This document shows positions 1 through 12,159 of a stretch of DNA of 64,000 nucleotides, in pieces. The notes beneath the pieces were generated by a model, which made no database searches, was not told the DNA's origin, and worked only from the letters and a program-made list of their open reading frames with translations. The stretch spans positions 39,921,501-39,985,500 of the forward strand of contig JANJXV010000006.1 of NCBI GenBank assembly GCA_024803745.1, given 5' to 3'. The stretch is from Megascapheus bottae. Taxonomy: Eukaryota > Chordata > Mammalia > Rodentia > Geomyidae. A program made the position numbers and the translations under genes. How positions within the stretch are numbered: position 1 is the stretch's first letter; the number at the start of each line of letters is the position of its first letter.

Positions 1-693
1 CAATACAACCACCATTGTTTTCTATCACCCACTCTGTAAATTCATTAGCAATCCAATTAAACAAGATACTATTATTATTCATCTCCATTCACACATGGAA
101 AATTTGAGGTACAGAAAGATCATAGGACCCTGTCAGAATTTACCAAGTGTAATTTCTTTTATATTTTAAAAGGTCAGAAGAAAAGGACCAGGTCTGTGTT
201 CACCAGTGTATGATGCTTAAAGATCAAAGCTACAACTTTCACCCAAGTATTGAGGACTGAATCAGGGTCTCACACTTGGTGAGTCATGCTGTCAACCCCT
301 TTTGCTTTTACTTTATACAGAATCTCATGCTCAAATCCTCCTACCTCTGCCTACATGAGTGGTTGTTGATGGAAATGTATCCAGCACCATGGCATCTGAA
401 GTGCATAATTTTTTAAGGCACAAGTACCATCCACTCAGCAGTCAAGCAAAGGCTGACCTTGTCAGGCAGGGTGCAATCCAGATACTAAACACACCAATGC
501 TGGGGTAAAGAGCCACTGACTTCTTCTGCCTGCTCTGCTCTCACTCAAATACAGTTTCTTCTCCTCTTCAAGGAACCATTATGTTTATCTTTCTCTTTAT
601 TTATGTTATTAGTGTATATTAATTGTATGAAAGAGTTTCACTGTGTGCATTTCTGTAGCAACTATAATGTTCTTTGATCACATTTACCCCCTT

Positions 694-895
694 GGGGCTG
701 GGAGTTTGGCCTAGCATGCACGAAGACCCAGGTTCAATTCCTCAGCACCCCACATACATAGAAAAAGCCAGAAGTGGTGCTGTGGCTCAGGTGGTAGAGC
801 TATAGCCTTGAGAAAGTCCAAGGATAGTGCTCAGGCCCTGAGCTCAAGCCCAGGACTGGCAAAAAATACATATTAAAAAAATAAAATAAAAATTT
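694..895 (+). repeat. IDL-Geo SINE, internal deletion
   Basis: ID-like left monomer lacking the middle of its tRNA-like head, then a full right monomer and A-rich tail. Confidence 0.9.
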
Positions 896-1154
896 TAATG
901 GATTTCATTTAAATTAGCTTTCTATGAAAAGCAAACCTCAAATTATGAATAACTGAGGAAAGACTTAAACTAAAACATAAGATTGGTAAAATATCAATAA
1001 AAAGATTAATAAATATCTAAAGATTAATCAACACAAAAGACTAATTTGAATACAGTTTAGATAAAACTGTTCAAAACCACTACTGAAACTGATGCTCAAT
1101 ATTCAATTATATTATTTTTTACTTTCTTTCTTACTAAAAATGGTGTTACAACTT

Positions 1155-1360
1155 TTTTATTTTATTTTATTTTTTTCCCAGTCCTGGGGTTTGAACTCAG
1201 GACCTGAGCATGGTCCTTGGGCTTTCTCAAGGCTAGTGCTCTACTACTTGAGCCACAGTACCACTTCTGGCCTTTTCTATGTATGTGGTACCAAGGAATT
1301 TAACCCAGGTCTTTGTGCATGTAGGCAAACACTCTACCACTAGGCCAAACTCCCAGCCGG
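1155..1360 (-). repeat. IDL-Geo SINE
   Basis: Full-length minus-strand copy with the T-rich end on the left. Confidence 0.92.
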
Positions 1361-2268
1361 CTACCACATCTTATCATCATGCTTATCCAGAAGTCCAGGA
1401 GCAATAACTGTACAAATAAACAAATTACAATTGTGCCTAAGATCAAATTTCAGGGGGAAAATAGAGGTCCATTAACAAGATGCACTATCACATAAAAATT
1501 ACGTGACATTGCACCAGCTAGTATCTTACTGTGGAGTATGCAAAAGTTCACTTTGAAAATGCAACAGATTCTAAAAATCCTATAGCCAGCAAGATGTCAG
1601 CTTACATCTGAAATCCACAGCCCAGAGAATCAAAGCAAAGAACAATACCAGGCACACAGGAGGACCTGAAAAAAATATTTGTTATATTTAAATGAATAAC
1701 ATCTTCAAAGAAAGTGAGCCATATGATAGAACCTGTCAAAATGCAAATGGCACTACTCTGAGCTTCAGAGAATTTCTTTTTAATACTATAAAAGGAAAAT
1801 CAGAGTCATAGCAACAGCACAAATTGACAAGGTACCATCCACTCAGGAAAAAGTGCTCTATGATACAGAACCTCACCTTGTCTAAACAAGAAACCTGGAC
1901 TGAAGCCCTACAGGGTGGCCTAATATTTACAATACAATGCTAACATGGTAGCAGTCCCTGAATTTGGTGAATTTCAAATGTACTACTGCTTTTAACTTAG
2001 GACACTTAGTAGGAATTTCCCAACATGGTGTGCTTCTACATAGAAAACCTTATTTATGATCTCAGAGAAAAAAAAATCCCAGAATAATCTGCTCTGCTAA
2101 AAGCAACATAAATACAAATTTAATTAGACAAAGCCTACATAAACCAGATCTGTCTTTTCTAACCAGTGTATTAATGCATAATGAAATTATGGTCACTCTG
2201 GGAGTTTGAAAGTAATGTAGGCTCCATGAAGTACTATCTATTATCTATTCCCTAGTAGAAAAAGGTTT

Positions 2269-2441
2269 TGCAAGTCCTTGGCTTGAGCTCAGGGCCTGAG
2301 CACTATCCTTGGACTTTCTCAAGGCTAGAGCTCTACCACTTGAGCCTCAGCTTTTTTCTATGCATGTGGTACTGAGGAATGGAACCCAGATCTTCGTGCA
2401 TGCTAGGCAAGCACTCTACCACTAGGCCAAACTCCCAGCCC
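2269..2441 (-). repeat. IDL-Geo SINE
   Basis: Minus-strand copy, slightly shortened in the linker. Confidence 0.92.
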
Positions 2442-3867
2442 TGGTTTTGCAACATTTCTATCAAGAACCTTTTTACTTGGGAGTTGGCACTTAGCACACA
2501 AACCCTGGCAAAATTAAAATTAAAACTATAAATACCAATTTAGGAGTAAACAATTTGTACAAAACATTTAATATAAAAGTAACAGAATATTCTACTATTG
2601 GATTTAATTCCTACTTAAGAATTAAACTCCTTTTCTCACATGACATACTAAAGAATGTCATGTATCAGACCTCACCTGAAATTCCTGCCCAATTTAAGTT
2701 TTAGCCACAAGAATAGTTTCTTATAACACAGTAAGAAAGTATTCTAAAGTTCTTCAGTGCATAGTTGACAAAAAAAAAAAACTGTGAAACCCTACCACCT
2801 GATGGAATTTTATAGAACCTGAGTAACCGACTGATTTTCTTCTTTACCTCTAAGTGTTTCTGAACTACAGACGGCACTTCAGAGGAAAGTCTAATGACAT
2901 ACTTGTTACATAACTTGTCCTTGATTGGCCAGATTAGGTGATTTAGATAAGAGAAAAAAAATTCAAAGCAAGACAAACACTGATTCTCTGTTCTCCATTC
3001 TCCCAATGGCCACAACACTCCCTGAGTCCCATCTCCCATAGTTAACCCTGGGCCTCGGTCTACAAAACGTTCAACATATCCAGCCTGGTGCTAGCTAAGC
3101 TAAATATGAGCACTTACATAATCACATATCGCCTACATCAGAACATTACATTGAAATACTCTGCTCTGTTCCTCCAAGGATTCTAAGGGGATAGCTGGGC
3201 TTCTTGTCAGCACCAAGCACCTGTTTCCTTTATATGAAAATCCATAGTAGATATATGGCCGCCTAGCCAGGCAAAGTTACCATTGCTTGGCTGGCCACGT
3301 GCACACTGAATCCCTAACGAGGACAAGTATGGGGCTGTTTTTGCTGTGTGAGAGCAGGATTTCATTTCCTGAGACAGCGTGAAGGTCTAGGAACATAAGA
3401 GGACAAAGTTTCAGAAAAGCAGAGGACACAAAGGACCTCAAACGACCACTTCTGTATAGACTGTATTTCTAGCCCAATTTCGCTTATGGACCTCTGTAGT
3501 TCAGCTCTGAAGACCCTGCAACCCAGGCAGGGGTCAGGAAGGGAAAAGCTTGCAAACACAGATGTGGCCTTTCTTTCTCGGTCCACCAGCTGTGACCAAT
3601 AGGAAGGACCTGTGGGGCTCCGAAAGTGGACATCTGACTGGTGTCTGGGAAACCGAAGCTGCGTTTCCTGAACGTCCTAAGCGCCCGGTTTCCACAGGGA
3701 TGTGGACAAAAGAGGATGCCTTTCCCAGCCACCACAGGCCTGTCGTGACGCTTACACCTGCATTGCAACCAGTCCAGGGGAAAACAAATGCACAACAGAC
3801 GTTCATGGCGCTCTGGAGGGCTGCACAGCCCCCTTACCACCAAGGTCATCCACGCTTTCCAAAACGC

Positions 3868-4330
3868 GCCCAGTAAGTGGCCCAAGCCTGTCATGCTAGC
3901 TACTCAGGAGGCTGCGATCTGAGAGCGGTGGTTGGAAGCCAGCCCGGACAGGCAAGTCCATGAGGCTCCTTTCTCTAATGAACCACCACCACAAAAAGCC
4001 AGAAATAAGGGCCGGGAGTTTGGCCTAGTGGTTAAAGTGCTTGCCTAGCATGCACGAAGACCCGGGTTCGATTCCTTGGTACCACATACATAGAAAAAAA
4101 AAAAAAAGCTGGAAGTGGTGCTGAGGCTCAAGTGGTAGAGCTCTAGCCTTGAGAAAGTCCAAGGACAGTGCTCAGGCCCTGAGCTCAAGCCCAGGACTGG
4201 CAAAAAAAAAAAAAAAAAAAAAAAAAGCCAGAAATGGAGCTGTGGCACAATTGGTGGAGCGCCATCCTTGAGCAAAGAAAAGGCTAAAGGGCATTGCCCA
4301 GACCCTGATTGAGGCCCCAGGCCCCAAGTG
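3868..4330 (+). repeat. B1-dID SINE split by an IDL-Geo insertion
   Basis: The 7SL-like left monomer is 3868-4006 and the right monomer resumes at 4222-4330. The IDL-Geo copy lies between them. Confidence 0.88.
4007..4221 (+). repeat. IDL-Geo SINE inserted in B1-dID, with 14-bp target duplication
   Basis: Near-consensus copy. AAAAAGCCAGAAAT occurs directly before it (3993-4006) and after its A-tail (about 4222-4235). It went into the A-rich linker of the host SINE. Confidence 0.93.
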
Positions 4331-4559
4331 TAGGGGTGTGGGCCGGGAGGAAACCTCGCGGCTAGGGTTTCCACACGAAATAGATGGTTCTGCGTGTGTC
4401 CTGAGGTCTCACTCAGGGGTCCCTCTAAGCACCCTGAGCCCTAAAGGCACAGGAGAGAAGAGGGAACCTCCGCTTTCTACGCTCTCTCTTCTCCACCACA
4501 GGAATACCATTTATTTCTCCCGATCCCCAAAGATTCCCTCCACCGCCCTCCCCATCCCA

Positions 4560-4859
4560 ATGCCCTGTAACCCGAGCGCGTGCGATCTCGGGGGACCGAG
4601 CGGGGTGGCGGCCGCCTCCGTGCGCTCCGGGCCGCGCCTCCGGAGCCACCGGGCACAGCGCAGCTGCCGCCTCCACGGAGAGACGGAGCAGCCCCGGGGC
4701 TGCAGGGGCCGCGCCCAACCCCGCGTCCCCCACCCAACACCACTGCGGACCCCTGCAGGCGCAGAGACCCAGGAGAAAGTTTGTTCCCACGAACAGGTGG
4801 GCAAACTTTTCCTCCCAGGGCTGTGAGGAGACCGAGAAAGGGACGCCACCCCCCTCCCC

Positions 4860-4914
<55 letters not shown>

Positions 4915-5480
4915 CATTTACCTGGAGCCCCCGGCCAGGCGCTGCCCCCCGTGGCCTGCCCGAGGGCGCCCCGCTCGCGCCCCCGGCTCGCCGCCGCCCG
5001 CCGCAGGCCAGCCTCTCCTCGAGCTGCCGACGCCCGGCGGCCGCCCCGCGGGGGCCGGGCGGAGGGGGCGGAGTCGCGGCTCCCCAGCCGGCAGGCGGTG
5101 CCCGCCCCGGTGCCGCCCCCCGCGGCCACTGGATCCCCAGCGCGCCCGCGGCGGGCAGCGGGACCCGGCCGGGCGCGCCCCCCGCCCCCCGCCGGCCGCG
5201 CCCCACTCCCGCTGCGGGAGGAAACCTGAAACGCCCCGACTCCGCGCTGCCCGCCGGCCCCCTCCCTCCGCCGCCCGGCCGCCTCGGCTTTCCGAGCCCC
5301 GAGCCCCCGGGGACCCACGGGGCCCGGCGCGGACCTGCGGGAACACCGGGGACGAGGGAGGGGGAGCGGGGTGCACCCTAGCAGCGGTGTCCGCTCGCCC
5401 CGGGAGGCCCCGCGCCTCGGCGCCGCCGGAGGAAGGCGCTGTGCCAGGCTCGAGGAAGGCTCGGGCTGTCCTCAGCCAAA
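4560..5480 (-). promoter_or_regulatory. ARHGEF28: CpG island with minus-strand first exon, probably ARHGEF28
   Basis: About 900 bp of very GC-rich, CpG-dense DNA between ordinary AT-rich sequence on both sides. The minus strand has a strong splice donor, CTCCAG|GTAAATG, with the exon ending at 4922 and a long CA/TG repeat starting directly in the intron. Identification is by position only: in mammals, as I recall, ARHGEF28 follows UTP15 on the same strand, and UTP15 here is transcribed leftward. No coding sequence supports it, since the expected first exon is non-coding. Long open frames on both strands here reflect GC bias. Confidence 0.55.
4860..4913 (+). repeat. (CA)n microsatellite
   Basis: About 26 CA units inside the CpG island, starting only about 8 bp inside the predicted intron. 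Confidence 0.98.
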
Positions 5481-7134
5481 AGCCACCACACCCCTGGCAT
5501 AAGAGGGCCCAGGTCGATTACAATAGGAAGTATTATTTTAAAAGCAGCAGACGCCCTCCTTATTCATAAGACTGATGATCCTCGAGCCAAGGGCTTGGCA
5601 AGCTATGGGTCTCTTGGTCTTCATGCTGAAAAAATTGAGGGAAACCATCGCCACTTCCCTACCATCTAACAGGCTTGTCCACCTAAAACGCATCTCTCCC
5701 CACCCCCATCACCACCCACTTTAGAACTCTAACCCCCCACGAGGCCTCAAAGGAAAGGGGATTCGGAAGGATTTCTGCCGCTTTAAAGGTAAAACGACTG
5801 CTTTGGAGAAGACCGGCTGACTTCAGGTCCAGGACAGGGGTGAAGGCCCAGGAAGAAAGGAGTAATCTCCACACTGCCTTTCAGCAGCCCTCTTTGCTAA
5901 TTCAGAGCCTTAGGAAGGACAGGTGAGCAAGACAAGACCCATCTTCTGGCTAAAGTTCATAGCTTGGTGCCAAGGCAGGTTCACCCCGTCCTCCTTATTA
6001 AAGAGCCCTTGACACTGGGCATGGAATTCTTGACTCTGGGCTGGCAAACTAGCCGATTCCAAAAAAATTCCCTGTCTCCTACCAGTACGTCAAGGTTTTT
6101 AGGATTAAAAAAAAATGAAAGCAATAATATCCTCAAACTTTTTCCAATATTTATTGGAGATAAATCGAATCAATTCACCAGACAAAAATGGTTTTCAAAC
6201 AAACAGCTGAGCAAAAATGCCCACCAGGTGTTTCAGGCCTCTGTTCTCTTTTCTATCTGAATCATTGTTCCTCCCCCCCCACCCGCATTAATTTTGTCAC
6301 ACACATAAGAGAAAAAAGCAAAGAGATCGGAGGAGAGGACCAAGTGTTATAAGCAGGTACTTCTAAATTCACTAAAAAGAAATAAACTGGCAAAAACAAG
6401 TCCTGGTGACACTCTCCACCATGATGTCAGGGACATCGAATCATGCTAGCTGCCATTTTCTTGCGAGCTCTCAAGCACTGAGTTTGATCAATATTTAAAT
6501 AAGGACTTGGCTTTCAACTTCTCCAGGTTCAAACGTTAAGCAAAGTATGCTCCAGCAGCCTTAAAAGAGGCCGGTGACTGCCTGAGGCAGGAAGCCTTCC
6601 CTTGTGTAAATAATCCTTTGCAACTGATTGATTTCACTGCTGTAGATATAGGTCACCCAGACACCAATCAACACAGATTGCACTGAATTTACGCTGATAT
6701 GGCATTTGCTTAGAATTCAAACAAAATCCAGACCAAAATTCTGTAGATGTTCTCAGTCCACAGAGACAAGAAAATCAGGAGGGCAGTTCTGGGGAAATTC
6801 CACCTTCCTGATGAGTAGTAGTGAGTGAGTTTTTAGGTCAGTGTCCCAGCAAGCTCTGTCTTGTCTGGCAATTCAATCTCCATTCATTCTTCCTTAGATT
6901 TTGGTCTAGACAGACCTCGTCCATGAATTATTTCCCCAGTGTTCTGCTTTCTTCCACCTCTGAACTCAACAAAGCATTGAGGCTACTTACTTCTCATATT
7001 CAGGGCTATCAAAAGTCCTTGTCCTCTATTGACATTTCAAGGGGAAAAACTGTCTCTTATTCTGGTAATTTCCACACTCCTCACACAGCATACTTCTGAA
7101 CTATTGAATGCTGGAAGTTTTGGTTTTGTTCTGT

Positions 7135-7232
7135 TTTTATTATTATATTCCAGGCTACACTTGAACTAACAATTCTCCTGTCCCAACCTTCCAAGTATTT
7201 GGATTTCAGGAGTGTATCACCCACCACACTCA
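7135..7232 (-). repeat. B1-like left-monomer SINE fragment
   Basis: Minus-strand 7SL-like monomer without a right half, directly next to a full B1-dID copy. Confidence 0.65.
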
Positions 7233-7243
7233 GCAATATCAAT

Positions 7244-7475
7244 TTTGTTGGTTGTGGGGCTTGAACTCAGGACTTGGGCACTGACTCTGAACCCGTTTGT
7301 GCTCAAGGCTAGCACTCTACCACTTTGAGCCACAGTGTCACTTTTGATTTTCTGGTAGTTAAAAAGAGATGAGTCTCAGGGACTTTCCTGCTCTGGGTGG
7401 CTTTTAATAGCGATCCTCAGATCTCAACCTTCTAAGTAGCTAGGACTGCAGGGTGAGCCACCGGTACCTGACTCA
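7244..7475 (-). repeat. B1-dID SINE
   Basis: Both monomers recognisable on the minus strand; diverged. Confidence 0.88.
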
Positions 7476-7772
7476 ATTTTTCAATTAAACTATTACTTGA
7501 TTTATGCAGGATGGAAAAGGTATGTCACGATTTTCAAATTTTAATAAATTATAATCAGTCCAGGTGCTATTCCTTAATTATTTTCTATCTTTTATTCTAT
7601 TTCCCTTATTTGATAATTCTCAAAAGATGATGACTCAATATTTGCGTATCCAATGCTATGGACATGATATTGGAAATATAAACACAACTACATAGACATA
7701 AAAATTTATGACTTTATAGACATGTTTTATTACATAGATTAATATGTATCTATGACATACAAACCCTCAGCC

Positions 7773-7904
7773 TAATTTTAATTATGTTCTAAAATCTAAG
7801 TGCCAGTGATTGTATATAGAGATTCCCTTCCTGAATACTTGTTTGTTAAACATGTCATTTGAAATATGATGTAAAAATCAATATTAATAAATTATTTTAA
7901 AAAG
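7773..7904 (+). repeat. Copy 1 of an unidentified 131-bp repeat
   Basis: About 85% identical by hand count to 9718-9848, with different flanks. It ends in an AATAAA-like stretch and A-rich tail. No target duplication was seen for this copy. Confidence 0.7.
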
Positions 7905-8364
7905 GTGGACATCTTAGGTCTGATGTTTGGCCATATGTATTTACAATTGCTATGATTCTTGTTTTTTAATGATATTAGGAGATGGTTGATTTAATGTGAG
8001 TAGGGGAAAACTTTGGAAATAGAAATAGGATGTCCTTTTGGAAAGATCCAACCTTTCCAGGCCTTCATTCCCTTAGCTGGAAAATGGACACAATAATATT
8101 TACTATCACCATGAAAGAAGGATAACTGACAGGATACCATTAAGGATGCAGGACCCTGAGCCAGTTAATAGTCCAGTGTATGGAGTGTTAGGAAAACACT
8201 TCCAAGCTCTGAGGTAATTACTAGAGCACATCTTTCTTCAAGGTAAGGACAGCAGTTTGGGTTCTATACTTGGTAGCTCTGTCTGAGGTCAGGAAACATG
8301 GAGAAAGGAGGCCAGAGTGATCACAGTCAGGGAACAAATCTCCTGGGGAAAGGCTCACTGTCGT

Positions 8365-8495
8365 TTTCATTCTGGCCACACATTAGCACTACCTGGCAGC
8401 TTTTTCAAAACCTGATCCCCACATCCCCACACCAGACCAATTATATCAGAATCTCCAGGGGATTCCGCTGAGGCATTGATATTTTTAAAGTAGTT
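8365..8495 (+). mobile_element. hAT-Charlie/MER5-like DNA transposon remnant
   Basis: Contains the ATCAGAATCTCCAGGGG core and imperfect palindromic arms (GGCAGCTTTTTCAAAACCTG and its counterpart) typical of MER5-type mammalian MITEs. Family assignment is from memory. Confidence 0.5.
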
Positions 8496-9056
8496 GTACA
8501 GAAGGGTTTCAGCTTGCAGGGATATTTTTTTTTGAACAGCTTCTGAAGTAATTCAAATGTTCAGCCAAAGTTGGGAGCAGCTGGACTAAAGGAACTGAAT
8601 TTGTTGCCACTTGGAAGTTAAGGGGACTGGCCCTGCTACTTATACTAAGATTGCAATAGTGTGGTCCGAAATACAGGTGACTGATTGAAATGATGTGTCT
8701 CTGATGGACTTTAGGGAACACTCAGCCTATTGATGTGTGGAGTAGACTCTGAGCACCAGAATAACAGAAATGCAAGAGAGACACTGTAACATTCGTCTCC
8801 TGTTAGGCCCATTTTTTTAAAAAAATCCCTCAGTTCCAGAACCACGTGTTTGAAACTTCTCAGAGCATTCTCTCTGAAAAACAGGAAATATAATGAGATT
8901 GCATTTTATATGAAGGAAATTTTGAATCCAATTTCAGTCATTGCCTACAAACTGAGATGTAAGTCATTTCTGGTCAAGAAGCACTGTCTTTGTTGCTAAT
9001 AACATAGTGACTCTACCAAAACATACCAAATTTAAATTCATTAAAGTAAATAAAAT

Positions 9057-9328
9057 TAGCTGGGAGCTGGTGGCTCATGACTGTAATCTAAGGATTACAG
9101 GCTGAGATATGGAGGATCTCAGTTCAAAGCTAAACAGGACAGAAAACAAAATTGCTAGACTCTATCTCCAAAATAAACAGTAAAAAACTGACTCAAGTGG
9201 TAGAGTGCCAGCCAAGCAAGTAGAGCAGAGTAAGACAAGGCCCTGAGTTCCAGCCCCATTATCATAAAAGAAGAAAGAAGAGAAGAAAGAGAACAAGGAG
9301 AAGAAAGAAGAGGAGAAGAAGGAAGTAT
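9057..9328 (+). repeat. B1-dID-type SINE with GAAGAA-rich tail
   Basis: Older subtype: the right monomer reads GCCAGCCAAGCAAGTAG where others read GCCTTGAGC. The purine tail (9268-9328) is a seed for a microsatellite. Confidence 0.75.
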
Positions 9329-9505
9329 CTTTCCAGGCACCAATGGGTCATGCCAGTTATCCTAACTACTCAAAAGGCTGAAATTTGAAGACCCAATTCA
9401 AAGTCAGCGCTGGCAGGAAAATCTTATTTCTAATTAACCACCAAAAAGCTAGAAGTGGAGCTATCAAGTGATAGAATGCTAGCTTTGCGTTAAAAATCTC
9501 AGGGA

Positions 9506-9700
9506 TGGGCCAGGAGTTTGGTCTAGTGGTAGAGTGCTTGCCTAGCATGCACGAAGACCCGGGTTCATACCACATACATAGAAAAAAAAGCCGGAAATGG
9601 TGCTTAGACTCAAGTGGTAGAGCTCTAACCTTGAGAAAATCTAAGGACAGTGCTCAGGCCATGGGCTCAAGCCTACGACTGGAAAAAATAAATAAATAAA
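9506..9700 (+). repeat. IDL-Geo SINE with 15-bp target duplication
   Basis: TAAAAATCTCAGGGA stands at 9491-9505 and again at 9701-9715. It is the younger of the two insertions in this host SINE. Confidence 0.92.
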
Positions 9701-9717
9701 TAAAAATCTCAGGGACA

Positions 9718-9848
9718 TTTAATTTTAATTATGTTCTAAAATCTATACTCCAGTGATTGGATATAGAGATTCTCTTCTTGAACATCATTTGTTAAACATG
9801 AAATTTGAAATATGATATAAAAATCAGTGCTAATAAAATCTTTTTTAA
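9718..9848 (+). repeat. Copy 2 of an unidentified 131-bp retroposon
   Basis: Flanked by AAAAATCTCAGGGACA (9702-9717) and the same sequence with one mismatch (9849-9864). It ends in AATAAA and an A-tail, so it moved by reverse transcription. The source family is not recognised. Confidence 0.75.
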
Positions 9849-9897
9849 AAAAAGCTCAGGGACAGTATATAGACATTGAGTTCAACACACACATGCA

Positions 9898-9900
9898 TAT

Positions 9901-9938
<38 letters not shown>
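9898..9938 (+). repeat. (CA)n microsatellite
   Basis: About 19 CA units at the 3' end of a B1-dID copy. Confidence 0.97.
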
Positions 9939-9939
<1 letters not shown>

Positions 9940-10114
9940 TAGAATTTAATTATACTAGCCACAAATTGAGTCCTCAACAGGTTGTTACTGAAAACTCTGC
10001 TCTTTTGACAATGAGATCAACCTTTTGTAGACACCTCAAGATACAGGGGTTTCTTGGAGCTTTTACACCATAGTTAAGCTTAATTCTTATTCTTTCCAAT
10101 TCATAACTTTGAAG

Positions 10115-10205
10115 TTACTCTTTCTTTTTTTATTTTTCCCAAGTGTACTTGACTGTGACCTCAGGACTTCACATTTACTAGGCAAATGTTCTACTGCTGA
10201 GCCAT
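10115..10205 (-). repeat. ID-like tRNA-derived SINE monomer
   Basis: Diverged minus-strand monomer, followed by a CACCC-type run (10207-10229). Confidence 0.6.
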
Positions 10206-10257
10206 AACCCACCCCACCCCACCCCACCTTTCATCCTTTTTGCTTTAGTTTGATTTT

Positions 10258-10357
10258 TTTTTTATCAGGCCTGGGACTTGAACTCTGGGCCTGGGCATTG
10301 TCCCTGAGCTCTTCAGCTCAAGGCTACCACCCTATCTTTTGAGCCACAGAACCGATT
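10258..10357 (-). repeat. dID right-monomer fragment
   Basis: Minus-strand right monomer only. A second, fuller copy follows at 10365. Confidence 0.75.
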
Positions 10358-10364
10358 CATTTTG

Positions 10365-10503
10365 ATTTTTTTTTTTGTGGGTCATGGGGCTTGAACTCTG
10401 GGCCTAGGCATTTGTCCCTGGGCTCTTCAGCTCAAGGGTACTGACCTACCCCTGAGCCATAGCCCCACTTCCCATTTTCTAGTGATTAATTGAAGTCTCA
10501 CAG
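10365..10503 (-). repeat. B1-dID SINE, partial
   Basis: Right monomer plus linker and the start of the left monomer, cut off by the plus-strand SINE at 10508. Confidence 0.8.
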
Positions 10504-10507
10504 TCTT

Positions 10508-10706
10508 TAGTATTGGACTGATAGAGTGCTTACCTAGCTTGCAAGAAGATCAAGGTTCAATTCCTCAACACCCCATACATACGATAAAAGCTGGAAGTGG
10601 TGCTGTGGCTCAAGTGGCAGACCACCAGCCTTGGGGGAAAAATAAAAGCCCAAGGACAGTGCTTAGGCCCTGAGTTTAAGCCCTGGGACTGGCAAAAAAA
10701 ATTTTT
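10508..10706 (+). repeat. IDL-Geo SINE
   Basis: Both monomers are clear; moderately diverged. Confidence 0.88.
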
Positions 10707-10791
10707 AAGGCAATCCAAGGCCCTCTTTTGATCTATAGGGCATAGCTACAAGACAACGCAAGTAGATCGATTGGTCCAAAATGCTTAGTGT

Positions 10792-10792
10792 G

Positions 10793-10825
<33 letters not shown>
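10792..10825 (+). repeat. (TC)n(TA)n microsatellite
   Basis: Short compound dinucleotide repeat. Confidence 0.95.
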
Positions 10826-12159
10826 CAAAGTCATCAAGTTTTATTCCCAAGAACTCCATGAGAGCTGGTAGATGTAGGATGGAGGACAACACAACTCAAT
10901 AATTACCCTTTCTGCAGGCCCATCCCACCTGCAAGCATCTTATTCCTGTGAAAACTGATATGGGCATGCTCAAACCCAGCCTGAAGCAAGTTTACACTGT
11001 TATATAATAAAAGCCCTTAAAAAGAGAATTGATCATGGAGATACTATTGCCACTATAATTACAGTAGCATAACTAGTCAGTGACTGATACATGTGGAAAT
11101 AATGGGGGTATGTAACTACCACATGGCTATAATTAGATGAAGACTTTTGGTAACATGGCACGGTGAGACTGAGGCTCCTTGTTTGTGTGTGATGTCATGT
11201 GCAAGCTGCAAAAGGCACATATAGCTTTGGGTTGCTATTGCTCACTACAGAGGATCAAGATCCTGTTTTTGTATTTACTAAGGGCAGGCAGAGGAAGGGA
11301 CAAAACAGGAAAAATCTATAAATAAAATGGGTCTGGATAGGTTCCCCTTCCCCCCTAAAAACTGTTGAAAACATTTTAGCTAAGCTTTTTAAAAATCTTA
11401 TTCAAATATATTGAAGGCTCATCATGTATAATTCAAGAATAAATCTGGAATCTTGCCCCCCCCCCAAAAAAAAGATCCAAGAATTTTTTTAATAGCCTAA
11501 GTTAAACAGCCTACAATTTTAGAATCCAAATCAAAACACCTTGAAAGTCAATGATACATGCAGTGAGCTAAAGCTGTTTTTGTTGTGGTTGTTTTCAACT
11601 CTGAAAACTCTCCGTTGCCACTCTGCTGGCCTAGGTGTGTCTTCAGTACTTAGAGGGAAGGTGGATCTCTTTTGTGGATAGGGGTAACATAAAGGAACCA
11701 AGACTGTCTCATATTCCTCAAGTCAAATTTCTAAGCATTGTGTTACAATCCTTCGGTAGGCCAGCTCTTCCATTGCTTCTATGCTTTAAATCATCTGCCT
11801 TTCCCTGTCTCCTGTCATATGCACACCAGCAAAGCAACCTTCAGAGAATAGAGGCAAACAATTTATTCTTTCTATTCAGAAAAATCACAGCAGCTTGTTG
11901 TACCCAGTATGCATCTGTGCCATGAGTTCTCCTACCCAGTCGTTACTCACAGTTAGGCAGAGATAGACCAGGAGCCCAGGCAAACATGTTACTGAAAATC
12001 TTTTCCTATTACTCCTATTACACTTGCTTGGACATCGCTCCCAGAAGAAATGAATTGATTTAGGAATTCTGGAAAATGCTCCAAGTAGCTAAAGCACTCT
12101 AAGCTTTATCCTCCAAAAAAAAAAAAAAAACTAAACTAAAAAACAAAAAACACTGCAGT

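Larger units (their letters stand above)
1..4560. other. Left flank, possible ARHGEF28 intron 1
   Basis: No exon recognised. It holds the SINEs listed separately; 1-690, 1361-2268 and 2442-3865 are otherwise unique AT-rich DNA. The part at 3480-3870 is somewhat richer in CpG than its neighbours, but no frame or motif in it is convincing. Confidence 0.5.
9333..9895 (+). repeat. B1-dID SINE interrupted by two insertions
   Basis: Host copy 9333-9505 resumes at about 9849-9895 (AAGCTCAGGGACAGT...GAGTTCAA). Between them lie an IDL-Geo copy and copy 2 of the 131-bp repeat. Confidence 0.8.

Noticed and set aside
2701..3039. 112-codon minus-strand frame as an exon
   Set aside because: Contains Phe and Lys runs, no domain, no acceptor/donor pair that I could support.
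4425..5376. Several long open frames on both strands in the CpG island (up to about 330 codons)
   Set aside because: Frames overlap on both strands, are Ala/Gly/Pro/Arg-rich and run through the CA repeat; GC bias removes stop codons. No known domain.
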